Position numbers and translations under genes: made by a program
Notes under the pieces: generated by a model
Databases searched by the model: none
The model's input: only the letters and a program-made list of their open reading frames with translations
What the model was told of the DNA's origin: nothing
In this document: piece by piece, positions 26,114-34,405 of the stretch
How the letters are laid out: the number at the start of each line of letters is the position of its first letter
Numbering within the stretch: the first letter of the stretch is position 1
NCBI RefSeq assembly: GCF_009856365.1
Contig: NZ_WMEX01000008.1
Span: forward strand, 62,001-126,000
Length of the DNA: 64,000 nt
Direction of reading: 5' to 3'
DNA from: Vreelandella halophila
GTDB taxonomy: Bacteria; Pseudomonadota; Gammaproteobacteria; Pseudomonadales; Oleiphilaceae

Positions 26114-28878
26114 GGCGCTGGCCACGGGCCAGCGCTCCCACCAGCCGGGATACCAAGCCCAAACCGCCCTGGCAGGCGCCCACTGACAAATGGCATGCGC
26201 TCGATGCGGAGCAGGCACTTGCCCGTCTCACAACCACCACCTCGGGGCTGGCGGAAGACGAGGCAGGCCGACGACTCGCGTGCCACGGCCCCAACCTTCT
26301 GCAACGTGCCGCGTTTCGACCCTGGTGGCAGCGCCTTCTCGCGCAGTTCAACAACATCCTGATCCTGATTCTGATCGCGGCGGCACTGGCCAGTCTGGGC
26401 ATGCGGCATTATCCGGACGCCGGTGCAATTCTGGCCGTGGTCCTCGTGATTGCCCTTATCGGCTTCTTTCAGGAAGGTAAGGCGGAGCAGGCGATTGAGA
26501 GCATCCGCAACATGCTCACGCTCAGAGCCAACGTTGTCCGGGGTGGTCAGAGAGCGCTCATCAGTGCGGAGGCGCTGGTTCCCGGCGATATCGTCATGGT
26601 GGAAAGCGGCGACCGCATCCCAGCCGACCTGCGCCTGGTTCAGGCCTCCCAACTACGTGCGGATGAAGCCGCCCTGACAGGCGAGTCCGTGCCGGTCGAC
26701 AAACAGGTGGCGCCCGTCCCCGGGGATGCGGTGCTCGCCGACCGTTACTCGATGGCCTTTGCCGGCACTATCGTGGTTCAGGGCACCGCTCTGGGCCTGG
26801 TGGTGGCAACCGGCAGGACCACTCAGATCGGGCGGATCTCGGAGATGCTGCGCGGGGTTGAAAAGCTCAGAACGCCATTGCTGCGGCAGCTGGACCATGC
26901 CGGGCGGGTTCTCGCCGCTGTCATTCTGAGCGCTGCCGTCTTCATGGCGCTTTTCGGCATCATGGTTCACGGCTATCCGGCCAGCGAGATGTTCATGGCC
27001 GCGGTGGGGCTTGCCGTGGCGGCCATTCCGGAGGGACTCCCCGCCATTGTCACAATTGCCCTGGCCCTTGGTGTTCAGGCAATGGCCGGTAAGAACGCCA
27101 TCATCCGTCGCCTGCCCGCCGTCGAAACCCTGGGCTCCATTTCAACGATTTTCACGGACAAGACCGGCACGCTCACCCGCAACGAGATGACCGTCCGAAC
27201 AATACGGCTCCCCAATCGGGAATACGCGGTCACCGGTACCGGCTTTGCCCCGGAAGGCCGTTTTCACACACCGGATGCCCCAGAACCGCTGGATCCCACG
27301 CGGGACTCCGACCTTTTGAACCTACTGAAGGCCAGCATCCTCTGTAACGATGCGGAGCTCGCTAAAGCGCAGGAACAATGGCAGATCCACGGCGACCCAA
27401 CAGAAGGGGCAATGGTGGTAGCCGCCATCAAGGCCGGACTTGATCCACCCACCCTGCGACGCCATCACCCACGCTTCAGCACGATTCCGTTCGAATCCGA
27501 ACGCCGCTATATGGGCACCCTGCATGCAGTGGACGGACACCGGCGGCTTATCGTCAAGGGCGCCCCCGACCGGTTGCTCGAGATGTGTATTGGCTTCCGA
27601 AGCGTCGATGGTGACGGCCCGCTCAATGCCGAAACCTGGCATGAGCACATCCAGGCGCTGTCTGAACAGGGGCTGCGGGTACTGGCATTGGCCGAGCGGG
27701 ATGTCGCGGACCTCGATGATCCCCAACTGGAGGAAGGACACGCCGAGAACGGCCTGATGCTTCTGGGGCTGGTCGGCATGTACGACCCGCCCCGCGACGA
27801 CGTTGTCGAGGCCGTGGCGCAATGCCTTTCAGCAGGCATACGGCCGGTGATGATCACCGGTGATCACGCGGGCACCGCGCTGGCGATCGCGCGCCAGATT
27901 GGGTTTGTTCACACCAGACGGGTACTGACTGGCAGCGATATGGACTGTATGTCCGATGCCGATCTGGCGAACTGCGTCATGGAGGTCGATGTCTTTGCGC
28001 GTTCAACCCCGGAGCACAAGCTGCGGCTCGTCGAGGCCCTGCAGGCCTGCGGCGGGGTCTGCGCCATGACCGGCGACGGCGTCAACGACGGGCCGGCCCT
28101 TAAGCGCGCGGATGTTGGGGTCGCCATGGGCATTCAGGGAACTGATGCCGCCAAGGACGCCGCCGAAATGGTCCTGGCGGACGACAATTTTGCCAGCATC
28201 GTCAGCGCCATCCGTGAAGGCCGGAAAGTCTACGACAACATCCGGAAAACCATTGCTTTCCTGCTGCCAACCAACGTGGGCCAAGGCCTGTCCATCATGG
28301 TCGCCGTTCTGGCTGGCATCACCCTGCCGGTAACGCCGCTGCAGGCCCTGTGGGTGAACATGGTCGTCGCGGTGACGCTTGGCCTCGCCCTGGCCTTCGA
28401 ACCGCCCGAGGCCGACATCATGCGGCGACGGCCACGGGATCCCTCCGCGCCCCTGCTCGATGGGTTCATGCTCTGGCGTGTTGTTTTTGTGTCACTACTG
28501 CTGGTGACCGGGGTCTTCGCCATATTCACATGGATTATGGTATACGAAGGGGGAAGCGAGGCACTGGCACGCACGGGCGCCGTCAACATGCTGGTCATGG
28601 GCAGCGCTGGCTATCTGATCAACAGCCGCTTCCTGACCAGAAGCGCCCTGTCACTCCAGGGCCTTTTCAGCAGCGCATCCGTTTGGTTGACCATATTTCT
28701 AGTCACGGGACTCCAGGTTGCCTGGACCTATACCCCCTTTTTACAGGGCATTTTCGGCAGCGAGGGGCTGCCGCTCTCCTATTGGGGGGTCATCCTTGGC
28801 GCCAGTATCGTTCTTTTCCTGATTGTGGAGCTTGAGAAGACACTCTTGCCCGACTCCACCGTTGAACCCGGTCCATGA
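26107..28878 (+). CDS. P2-type cation-transporting ATPase (Ca2+-ATPase-like)
   Basis: 923 residues from a GTG at 26107, which overlaps the end of the fixK-like gene by 7 bp. N-terminal cation-ATPase domain, then paired membrane helices, the actuator TGES loop (ALTGESVPV), PEGL in AAIPEGLPAIVTIAL, the phosphorylated D351 in DKTGTLT, the nucleotide-binding KGAPD, and the hinge GDGVNDGPALKRADVG; about four more helices follow. PEGL and the overall length fit P2A/P2B pumps for Ca2+, or Mg2+/Na+ in some bacteria. The ion is not certain. Co-translation with the regulator suggests it belongs to the same oxygen-linked response. Confidence 0.9.
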   Translation: MLRRWPRASAPTSRDTKPKPPWQAPTDKWHALDAEQALARLTTTTSGLAEDEAGRRLACHGPNLLQRAAFRPWWQRLLAQFNNILILILIAAALASLGMRHYPDAGAILAVVLVIALIGFFQEGKAEQAIESIRNMLTLRANVVRGGQRALISAEALVPGDIVMVESGDRIPADLRLVQASQLRADEAALTGESVPVDKQVAPVPGDAVLADRYSMAFAGTIVVQGTALGLVVATGRTTQIGRISEMLRGVEKLRTPLLRQLDHAGRVLAAVILSAAVFMALFGIMVHGYPASEMFMAAVGLAVAAIPEGLPAIVTIALALGVQAMAGKNAIIRRLPAVETLGSISTIFTDKTGTLTRNEMTVRTIRLPNREYAVTGTGFAPEGRFHTPDAPEPLDPTRDSDLLNLLKASILCNDAELAKAQEQWQIHGDPTEGAMVVAAIKAGLDPPTLRRHHPRFSTIPFESERRYMGTLHAVDGHRRLIVKGAPDRLLEMCIGFRSVDGDGPLNAETWHEHIQALSEQGLRVLALAERDVADLDDPQLEEGHAENGLMLLGLVGMYDPPRDDVVEAVAQCLSAGIRPVMITGDHAGTALAIARQIGFVHTRRVLTGSDMDCMSDADLANCVMEVDVFARSTPEHKLRLVEALQACGGVCAMTGDGVNDGPALKRADVGVAMGIQGTDAAKDAAEMVLADDNFASIVSAIREGRKVYDNIRKTIAFLLPTNVGQGLSIMVAVLAGITLPVTPLQALWVNMVVAVTLGLALAFEPPEADIMRRRPRDPSAPLLDGFMLWRVVFVSLLLVTGVFAIFTWIMVYEGGSEALARTGAVNMLVMGSAGYLINSRFLTRSALSLQGLFSSASVWLTIFLVTGLQVAWTYTPFLQGIFGSEGLPLSYWGVILGASIVLFLIVELEKTLLPDSTVEPGP

Positions 28879-29295
28879 AAAACGTCCGACTTGCTGAAAA
28901 GTGGTCCGACTGAGAGGCTGGCCTTAACCTCCTGCAGGTTCCTGTAAAAGCCGATAACGCCAATCGGTGCGGACACAGGTTGCGGGTTGACTCTTACAAG
29001 GCGATGAGCACGGCGCGGTCGCAAAAGGCATTCCGGAGCGAGAAAAACATGCGCGAGATGATTCATATGTCCATGGTGCCCGCCCCGGGAGCCGACGGCA
29101 ATTGACCGTCACCGATAAAGGTGGCTTCCAGCCCAATATAATTGATGATGCATACAGGCTCGCCATCTCCATCGCCCGGGTGGCGCTGGGCAGCGACAGA
29201 AGCGACAATACAATCAGAACGTCAGGGACCACCAATCTGAGGGAAGCGTATCCACTTATGTCCCGTTGCTGCCCCAGTCCTGAAGGAAGCTGATA
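28879..29295. other. Intergenic region, 417 bp, with decayed sequence
   Basis: GTCCGACT occurs twice close to the ATPase stop (near 28886 and 28906). A relic of the 5' end of acpH lies at 29032-29090. Short open frames occur on both strands but none has convincing codon use or a recognisable domain. The last 20 bp supply the ribosome site (AAGGAAG) for the following GTG-start cyclase gene. Confidence 0.45.
29032..29090 (-). pseudogene. Relic of the 5' end of an acpH-like gene
   Basis: Around 60 bp are clearly similar, by eye roughly 80-85%, to 6752-6815, the start region of the intact acpH gene, including the bases just upstream of the ATG. On the minus strand it reads MNHLAHVFLAPE from 29066, identical to the first codons of AcpH, after which the homology stops abruptly. 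No continuation of the gene is present. Confidence 0.65.
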
Positions 29296-30243
29296 GTGGA
29301 ACACACACCGGGGTTCTTACACGCGATACTTGATTCCATTAACGAGAACATCGTGGTCATTGATCCGGCTGGCGATATTCAGTACGTGAACAGATCCTGG
29401 AGCGCTTTCGGTAACAGCAACAATGCCTGTATGTCCGGCGATGACTGGCAAACACTGAATTACCTCGCGGAGTGTGACAAGGCATCCGCCATGGGGGATG
29501 AATTCGGCGCGAATGCCGCTGAGGGCATACGGAGTGTCCTGAATGGCGGCCAACCTGAATTCTATCTTGAATACCCCTGCCATAGTCCTGATGAAAAACG
29601 CTGGTTCATGATGCGGGTCGCCCCACTCCAGCTGAACGAGGCTGGTTACTTCGTGATCGTCCACCACAACATCACTGAACGGAAACTTGCCGAGGAAAAA
29701 GTCAGCGCGCTGGCGAGAATCGACGGGCTTACCGGCATCCCCAATCGCCGCGCCTTTGACGAATTCCTTCATGAGGAATGCCGCCGGTGTATGAGGCTCC
29801 GGAAACCGATCAGTCTCGCCATTGTGGATCTGGACCACTTCAAGCTGCTGAATGACACCTATGGCCATCAGGTGGGGGACGAGTGCCTGCGCCAGACGGC
29901 CGCCCTTCTACAGGAAACCGTGAACAGGCCAAGCGATCTCTGCGCCCGATACGGTGGTGAGGAATTCGCTCTGATCTGGGGTGACACGGCACAGGAACAG
30001 GCAAGGCAGCTGCTGAACCAGTTCCTTCGGAACCTGAGTGATTCAAGGATTCTCAACATACACTCGCCCACCGAGAAGTACCTCACGGCCAGCATCGGGC
30101 TGACATCCATTGTCCCCACCACGGATTCGGACATGGACCAGCTGGTTGCACAGGCTGATGACATGCTTTATCTGGCAAAAGCCAACGGACGCAACAGGAT
30201 TGAATCCCAGGGCGAAGGGCACCCCGGGCAGATGACGCCATAA
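29296..30243 (+). CDS. PAS-GGDEF diguanylate cyclase
   Basis: 315 residues from a GTG at 29296 with a GAAGGAAG ribosome site. A PAS domain (~8-125, VVIDPAGDIQYVNRSWSAFG) precedes a GGDEF domain (~140-305). The active-site motif is GGEEF at 220-224, with LDHFKLLNDTYGH for metal and GTP binding, so the enzyme should make cyclic di-GMP. The inhibitory I-site RxxD (RPSD) stands exactly five residues before GGEEF, so product inhibition is expected. No membrane helices. It is a single gene; the PAS ligand is unknown. Confidence 0.9.
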   Translation: MEHTPGFLHAILDSINENIVVIDPAGDIQYVNRSWSAFGNSNNACMSGDDWQTLNYLAECDKASAMGDEFGANAAEGIRSVLNGGQPEFYLEYPCHSPDEKRWFMMRVAPLQLNEAGYFVIVHHNITERKLAEEKVSALARIDGLTGIPNRRAFDEFLHEECRRCMRLRKPISLAIVDLDHFKLLNDTYGHQVGDECLRQTAALLQETVNRPSDLCARYGGEEFALIWGDTAQEQARQLLNQFLRNLSDSRILNIHSPTEKYLTASIGLTSIVPTTDSDMDQLVAQADDMLYLAKANGRNRIESQGEGHPGQMTP

Positions 30244-30297
30244 AGCCCCGCACTGCTAACATTAACCACAGCATCCAGTCATCGGCAGGAGCGTGTA

Positions 30298-30609
30298 ATG
30301 AAAACACTGCTACAGATCGACTTCCCGTTCCCCGGCCCTTTTGGTGAGGGCATGACCGACGCCATGAAGGATCTGGCCATCTCTATCGCCGAGGAGCCCG
30401 GCCTCATCTGGAAGATATGGACCGAGATCCCGGAAACCAGCGAGGCCGGTGGGATCTACCTGTTCCATGATGACGCCAGCGCCCGGGCCTACCTTGAGAA
30501 GCACCGGGCCCGGCTCGAGGCGTTCGGCATCACAGAGGTGAACGCCAAGCTGTTCCGGGTCAACGAGGCCCTCACCGCGATTGATGATGGGCCTGTCGGG
30601 CCCGCTTAG
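30298..30609 (+). CDS. ydhR: YdhR-type small monooxygenase-like protein
   Basis: 103 residues, AGGAG site upstream. Similar throughout to E. coli YdhR: LLQIDFPFPGPFG, EEPGLIWKIWTE, EAGGIYLFHDDASARAYLEKH and a closing KLFRVNEAL. YdhR is a dimeric ferredoxin-like alpha+beta barrel protein related to ABM-type monooxygenases and is often described as putative. The physiological substrate is unknown. Confidence 0.9.
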   Translation: MKTLLQIDFPFPGPFGEGMTDAMKDLAISIAEEPGLIWKIWTEIPETSEAGGIYLFHDDASARAYLEKHRARLEAFGITEVNAKLFRVNEALTAIDDGPVGPA

Positions 30610-30626
30610 GAGGCCCGGACAGTGCC

Positions 30627-30767
30627 CTACCCGCTGTCCCCACCAGCGACGGGAAGGACAGTTCCAGTGATGTAGCTGGCCGCATCCGAGGCCAGGAACA
30701 GGATCGGCTCTGCCTGCTCATCAAGGGTTCCTGGTGGAAAACCGCCTTTCAGGCCGTTACCCCTGAT
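30627..30767 (-). pseudogene. C-terminal remnant of a short-chain dehydrogenase gene
   Basis: On the minus strand, 46 codons and a stop read IRGNGLKGGFPPGTLDE, then AEPILFLASDAASYITG and TVLPVAGGDSG. This is the typical SDR C terminus (FLASD...YITG...GG). There is no upstream Rossmann motif, catalytic Tyr-Lys or start codon; the frame instead runs into the end of the DUF442 gene region. I read it as the 3' end of a deleted SDR gene. Confidence 0.7.
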
Positions 30768-30805
30768 CCTGTCCGATGCTCCGCGCCCTCTGCGTCCTGA
30801 GGCCG

Positions 30806-31444
30806 CTACTGGGATTCTTCCAGGCCGAGACGTTCACGCACGGCCGGCTCCCGGCTGGTCTTCAGCCCGGCGGCCTTGCCTTCCTCCAGAGCGATCTCGG
30901 CGGGCACGCCCATCTGATGGCGATACAGTGCCCACATCGCGCCTACCCGGTTACTGCTGGCGCAGTGCACGAGAATGGGGTAATTGCCCGTCGCGGAGAC
31001 GATCCCTGCGAACTCTCGCACCTGCTCTTCGGTCGGAGCTTTGCTGGAGACACTGATGCTGTAGAAATTCAGCCCGGCGTCATGGGCGGCTTCACGCTCC
31101 GCTTCCAGGCCTTCGTGGGGATTGAGCAGGCTCACAACCGTTTTGAAGCCCATACCCTTCAGCTCCGCCATCGCACCATCGGCCAGCTGGCCACCAGTTC
31201 CGATGAACGGCGCCGGGCGGTTATAGTTGCCCACCGCTCGGGTCATTTCGTCACCGTATGGCGCCAAGCCGATATCACGGCTGATATCGAAAGGCAGCCC
31301 CCGCTGGGCGGCCTTCTCCGCTACGGATGCCTGATGACGGTCAGCATCGTCTGCCTGGAAATGGGCACAGCCTGTGGCCCCCAGACTGAGAGTGAGCACC
31401 AGACCAACGGGCAGTGCTGCTTTCATCACGCGATTCCTGATCAT
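30806..31444 (-). CDS. DUF442 rhodanese/phosphatase-like lipoprotein
   Basis: 212 residues with an AGGAGAG site at the ATG of 31444. The N terminus is a lipoprotein signal (VLTLSLGATGC, lipid cysteine ~residue 26). The remainder is a DUF442-type domain with FIGTGGQLADGAMAELKGMGF and the active loop HCASSNRVGA, a CX4R motif as in rhodanese-like DUF442 proteins. In bacteria with BigR regulators a DUF442 domain is fused to the Blh sulfur dioxygenase, and here the gene diverges from a BigR-like repressor gene, so a role in sulfide or persulfide handling in the periplasm is a reasonable inference. Confidence 0.85.
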   Translation of the reverse strand: MIRNRVMKAALPVGLVLTLSLGATGCAHFQADDADRHQASVAEKAAQRGLPFDISRDIGLAPYGDEMTRAVGNYNRPAPFIGTGGQLADGAMAELKGMGFKTVVSLLNPHEGLEAEREAAHDAGLNFYSISVSSKAPTEEQVREFAGIVSATGNYPILVHCASSNRVGAMWALYRHQMGVPAEIALEEGKAAGLKTSREPAVRERLGLEESQ

Positions 31445-31461
31445 CGTTTCTCTCCTTTCTC

Positions 31462-31483
31462 TATATTAATAATTTCTAATATA
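31462..31483. promoter_or_regulatory. Inverted-repeat operator between DUF442 and arsR-type genes
   Basis: TATATTA (31462-31468) and TAATATA (31477-31483) form a 7 bp inverted repeat with an 8 bp AT-rich spacer. It stands 18 bp upstream of the DUF442 ATG and 78 bp upstream of the repressor gene. ArsR-family proteins, BigR included, bind AT-rich inverted repeats of this kind, so it is the probable operator. Confidence 0.6.
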
Positions 31484-31561
31484 AAGACTGAAGAGCATCC
31501 AATGCAAATACAAGAGCCGTTCAACGCAGTATAATTGGGGCCCAAACCCGGGGAGCGACAC

Positions 31562-31936
31562 ATGGAACCAGACGACTACGCCAGTACCCTCCAGCAGTTC
31601 AGCGACACATCCGCCCTTACGCCGGATGAAATGGCTGAGCACGCGGCCGAGGCGACCCAGGTCCTGAAGTCGATCGCCAACCCCAACCGGTTGATGATTC
31701 TGTGCACGCTGACTGAGGGCGAGAAGTCCGTGGGGTCTATCAACAGCAGTGTGCCGCTCAGCCAGTCAGCGCTCTCCCAGCATCTGGCACGTCTCAGGGA
31801 TGAAAACCTTGTCACCTTCAGGAAGGAGGGACAGTCGGTGCTCTACCGGATCCGCGACCCGAGGATTGTGGCGCTTATGAGCCGCCTGTACGAGCTCTAC
31901 TGCGCGCCCGATTCAACAGGTCGGGGGGAGGACTGA
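31562..31936 (+). CDS. BigR/SqrR-like ArsR-family repressor
   Basis: 124 residues from the ATG at 31562 with GGGGAG 8 nt upstream. A winged-helix ArsR protein: LKSIANPNRLMILCTL, VPLSQSALSQHLARLRDENLVTFRKEGQ. The two cysteines used by BigR and SqrR for persulfide sensing are at matching places, C48 (LMILC) and C114 (ELYCAP). Metal-binding signatures of classic ArsR/SmtB are not evident. It is therefore predicted to release its operator when sulfide or persulfide forms a C48-C114 link. Divergent from the DUF442 lipoprotein gene. Confidence 0.85.
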   Translation: MEPDDYASTLQQFSDTSALTPDEMAEHAAEATQVLKSIANPNRLMILCTLTEGEKSVGSINSSVPLSQSALSQHLARLRDENLVTFRKEGQSVLYRIRDPRIVALMSRLYELYCAPDSTGRGED

Positions 31937-32262
31937 TCACCCGCGCTTTCTCTGCCGCGGCACTGGCGGGTAACAGACTGGCGCTCCATGATCTCCGCCA
32001 GGGGCTTTATCCGGGAATACCGCCATCAGCCTGCCCTGCAGTAAGGGAGAGGGCACACGGCGCAGGTACTGGGCACATCCTTGATGACGGCAACTTCCAC
32101 CCTGTCAGTAGCGGAATCACCGCTCCTCGCAGAGCAGGAAGCCGCTACCAGTACCAGACCAAGAACCAGAGGGGCGAGCGGCATGAGGACTATCCATGAG
32201 AACTGAGGGTTCTGTTCACAGGGTAGACCCCAATACGACAATCTTCATGATCCGGGCCCGAC
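31937..32262. other. Intergenic region, 326 bp, possible small lipoprotein gene only
   Basis: Between the repressor and alcohol dehydrogenase genes, which converge. The only candidate is a weak small frame on the minus strand (see 32026-32184). No clear hairpin terminator or repeat was found. Confidence 0.35.
32026..32184 (-). CDS. Possible small lipoprotein
   Basis: 52 residues if started at 32184. It begins with a hydrophobic stretch ending in a plausible lipobox (LVLVAASC) and continues with a short tail that contains a C-A-V-C pair and another cysteine near the end. There is no good ribosome site and no family I recognise, so it may be chance. Confidence 0.2.
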   Translation of the reverse strand: MPLAPLVLGLVLVAASCSARSGDSATDRVEVAVIKDVPSTCAVCPLPYCRAG

Positions 32263-33351
32263 TCACTCCAGTCGGAGGATCGGCTTGACCGTGGTCCCGT
32301 TCTTCGAGTCCTCAAACGCCTGGCTGATCTCACTGAAGCTGTAGAAACGGACCAGCTTATCGAACGGAAAGCGGCCGTCCCGGTAATAATCCACCAGCTG
32401 CGGGATGAAGACCCGGGGCACCGAATCCCCCTCGATCACGCCGATCATGGACTTGCCCTCGGCCATCAGGTCCTCGTGCACATTCAGCGTCACGTCCGGC
32501 GTGACACCCACGATCGCTGATACCCCGAGCGGACGCAGGGCCTGGAGCGACTGGCGGACCACTGCGGGCACTCCGGTGGTCTCAACAGCGTACTCACTGC
32601 CGCCGCCGGAGATCCCGCGGATCCCCTCAACCACGTCGTCCTTTCCACCATTGAGCACGTGGGTCGCGCCCAGCTCACGAGCCAGTTCAAGACGGCTGTC
32701 GTGAACATCAACGGCAATGATGTGGTGACACCCGGCAATGGCCGCGGCCATGATTGCGCTCAGGCCAACCGCACCGCAGCCATAGACCACAAGGCTGGTC
32801 CCGAACTCCGGCTTGAGACGGTTGAGCACCGTGCCCGCACCGGTCTGGATGCCACAGCCCAGAGGGCCGAGAAGGGCCAGGTCCACATCCTTATCCACCT
32901 TCACCGCGTTGTGCGCACTCACCACGGAGTGGGTGGCAAACGAGGACTGCCCGAAAAAGGTTGAGATCGCTTCACCGTCCTTGTGCAGCCGGTGACTGCC
33001 ATCATCCATGGCACCGCCGAAATTGAGCTCATTGAAGGTCGAGCACACCGTGGGATGACCTGTGAGGCAGCGCCCACACTGGCCACAGTGCGCGAACGAC
33101 AGAGCAACATGGTCCCCGACCGCCAGATCGGTCACGCCCTCGCCGACCGCATCAACTACCCCGGCACCCTCATGGCCAAGGACAATGGGATAGGGGGAGA
33201 TGCCCAGATCCCGTGCCACGGCATCCGTGTGGCAAACGCCGGTGGCGACGATCCGAACCCGGATCTCACCCAGGGCGGGCTCCGCCAGCTCCACGGTATC
33301 AAGAGCGAAGTCCTCGCCCTGACCCGTTGTTACAGCAGCCTGAATCTGCAT
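32263..33351 (-). CDS. Zinc-dependent aryl-alcohol dehydrogenase (benzyl alcohol dehydrogenase type)
   Basis: 362 residues from the ATG at 33351, with GAGGAG upstream. It carries the MDR zinc sites: catalytic GVCHTDAVAR and GHEGAGVV, and the structural CGQCGRCLTGHPTVC; the dinucleotide fold is YGCGAVGLSA. The style (NELNFGGAMDDGSHRL, FFGQSSFATHSVV, LGCGIQTGAGTVLN) is that of XylB-like benzyl alcohol dehydrogenases. In this cluster the likely reaction is 4-hydroxybenzyl alcohol to 4-hydroxybenzaldehyde with NAD+, which is inference from the p-cresol genes upstream on the same strand. Confidence 0.88.
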   Translation of the reverse strand: MQIQAAVTTGQGEDFALDTVELAEPALGEIRVRIVATGVCHTDAVARDLGISPYPIVLGHEGAGVVDAVGEGVTDLAVGDHVALSFAHCGQCGRCLTGHPTVCSTFNELNFGGAMDDGSHRLHKDGEAISTFFGQSSFATHSVVSAHNAVKVDKDVDLALLGPLGCGIQTGAGTVLNRLKPEFGTSLVVYGCGAVGLSAIMAAAIAGCHHIIAVDVHDSRLELARELGATHVLNGGKDDVVEGIRGISGGGSEYAVETTGVPAVVRQSLQALRPLGVSAIVGVTPDVTLNVHEDLMAEGKSMIGVIEGDSVPRVFIPQLVDYYRDGRFPFDKLVRFYSFSEISQAFEDSKNGTTVKPILRLE

Positions 33352-33424
33352 CAGTAGCTCCTCATTCCAGTAATTCCGTTGCGGGAACCGGGGCGGGCCA
33401 CTGGTCCGCCCCATGGGTCCAGTC

Positions 33425-34333
33425 TTACAGCGCCTTGGTCAATTGCAGCCTCAGGGTATCACCCTGGCTTTCCAGACCATTTTTCACGCCGCCTGCACTG
33501 GCATCGTATTCATGGTAATAGGCGGCCTTCAGGTTCAGCCCCAGGGAACGCCAACCGTAACCAACCTCGGCACCCAAGGCATGCCGCTCGGCCTTCTCCG
33601 TAATGGGGGTACCTTCGTCGGACTCCAGCTGCCAGGCGTTGTAGCCCACCAGGCCCAGCTCAACGCCGTTACTGAGACGATGCCCGAAGCCCCACTCAAC
33701 CAGCCAGCTGTCTCCGGGGGTAACACCGGTATCCTCCTGCTCGCCCTTGGTCTCGTAGCGCGACAGCGCCGAAACATTCCAGCGTTTCGCCTCATCAAAA
33801 TGCCACATGCCACCCAGGGTGATCATGGTGGTCTGATAGCCCTTGCCGACCGAGGCTGGGTTGTTCTGATCGAAATCAGCGGTATCAAACCACTGCCCGG
33901 CCGCGAAGGTGGCGTCCCACTGCTTGCCGTGCCAGCCGAGGATGACAGGCCCGAGGAAGATATCCCCCACCCCGTCATCGTCAAAGGTATTACCGCCGGC
34001 CACGTCAAGCTCAAACTCGTTATCCAGCATGGGAATAATCGCCTCCATGCCGTAATCAGCCCCGAGTACATCCACATCCGTCATCCAGATGAACCGGTGG
34101 GCAAGCGCCGTGACCGAGCCTGTGTTACTACCGGGCGCGGCATCGCCGGAGGTGGTGTTGAACTCATCAATGTCGTAATGGAACAGGTAACCGCGGTAAT
34201 ACAGCCCCTCGGGTGGTGTAGCGGTCGCGCCCAGCCCCTCGATGCCCAGGGGGTAGTGCCCGTTCAGTGCTGCGGCGGGCATTGCGGTGGTGGCGCCAAG
34301 TGCGGCGAGGCAGATTGCTGTAGTCTTTTTCAT
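33425..34333 (-). CDS. Outer-membrane protein of the phenol-degradation MetA/SphA family
   Basis: 302 residues with a signal peptide (MKKTTAICLAALGATTAMPAAA). The mature part is built of alternating aromatic beta-strands (YYRGYLFHYDI, WDATFAAGQWFDTADF, LGLNLKAAYYHEY) ending in a short C-terminal strand, as in outer-membrane barrels. It resembles the family often called MetA-pathway phenol degradation protein or SphA, found beside aromatic catabolic genes and thought to aid uptake of hydrophobic aromatics. It lies between the alcohol and aldehyde dehydrogenase genes on the same strand. Confidence 0.82.
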   Translation of the reverse strand: MKKTTAICLAALGATTAMPAAALNGHYPLGIEGLGATATPPEGLYYRGYLFHYDIDEFNTTSGDAAPGSNTGSVTALAHRFIWMTDVDVLGADYGMEAIIPMLDNEFELDVAGGNTFDDDGVGDIFLGPVILGWHGKQWDATFAAGQWFDTADFDQNNPASVGKGYQTTMITLGGMWHFDEAKRWNVSALSRYETKGEQEDTGVTPGDSWLVEWGFGHRLSNGVELGLVGYNAWQLESDEGTPITEKAERHALGAEVGYGWRSLGLNLKAAYYHEYDASAGGVKNGLESQGDTLRLQLTKAL

Positions 34334-34405
34334 GGCCTGTTGTCTCTTTTGTTCAGCCTGATGAATCCGGCGCCCGGGAGGCGCCGGTACGTCTCAGAGG
34401 AAAAT

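Noticed and set aside
28880-28915. Repeated GTCCGACT near the ATPase stop as an insertion-sequence end
   Set aside because: The repeat is short and direct, there is no transposase or matching second end, and chance is likely.
29104-29117. TTGACCGTCACCGA-like sequence
   Set aside because: Only the left half-site matches; the right half has no TCAA.
29102-29293. Short plus-strand frame ahead of the PAS-GGDEF gene, and a longer minus-strand frame opposite it
   Set aside because: Neither has a ribosome site, domain or convincing composition, and both lie in a region with gene relics.
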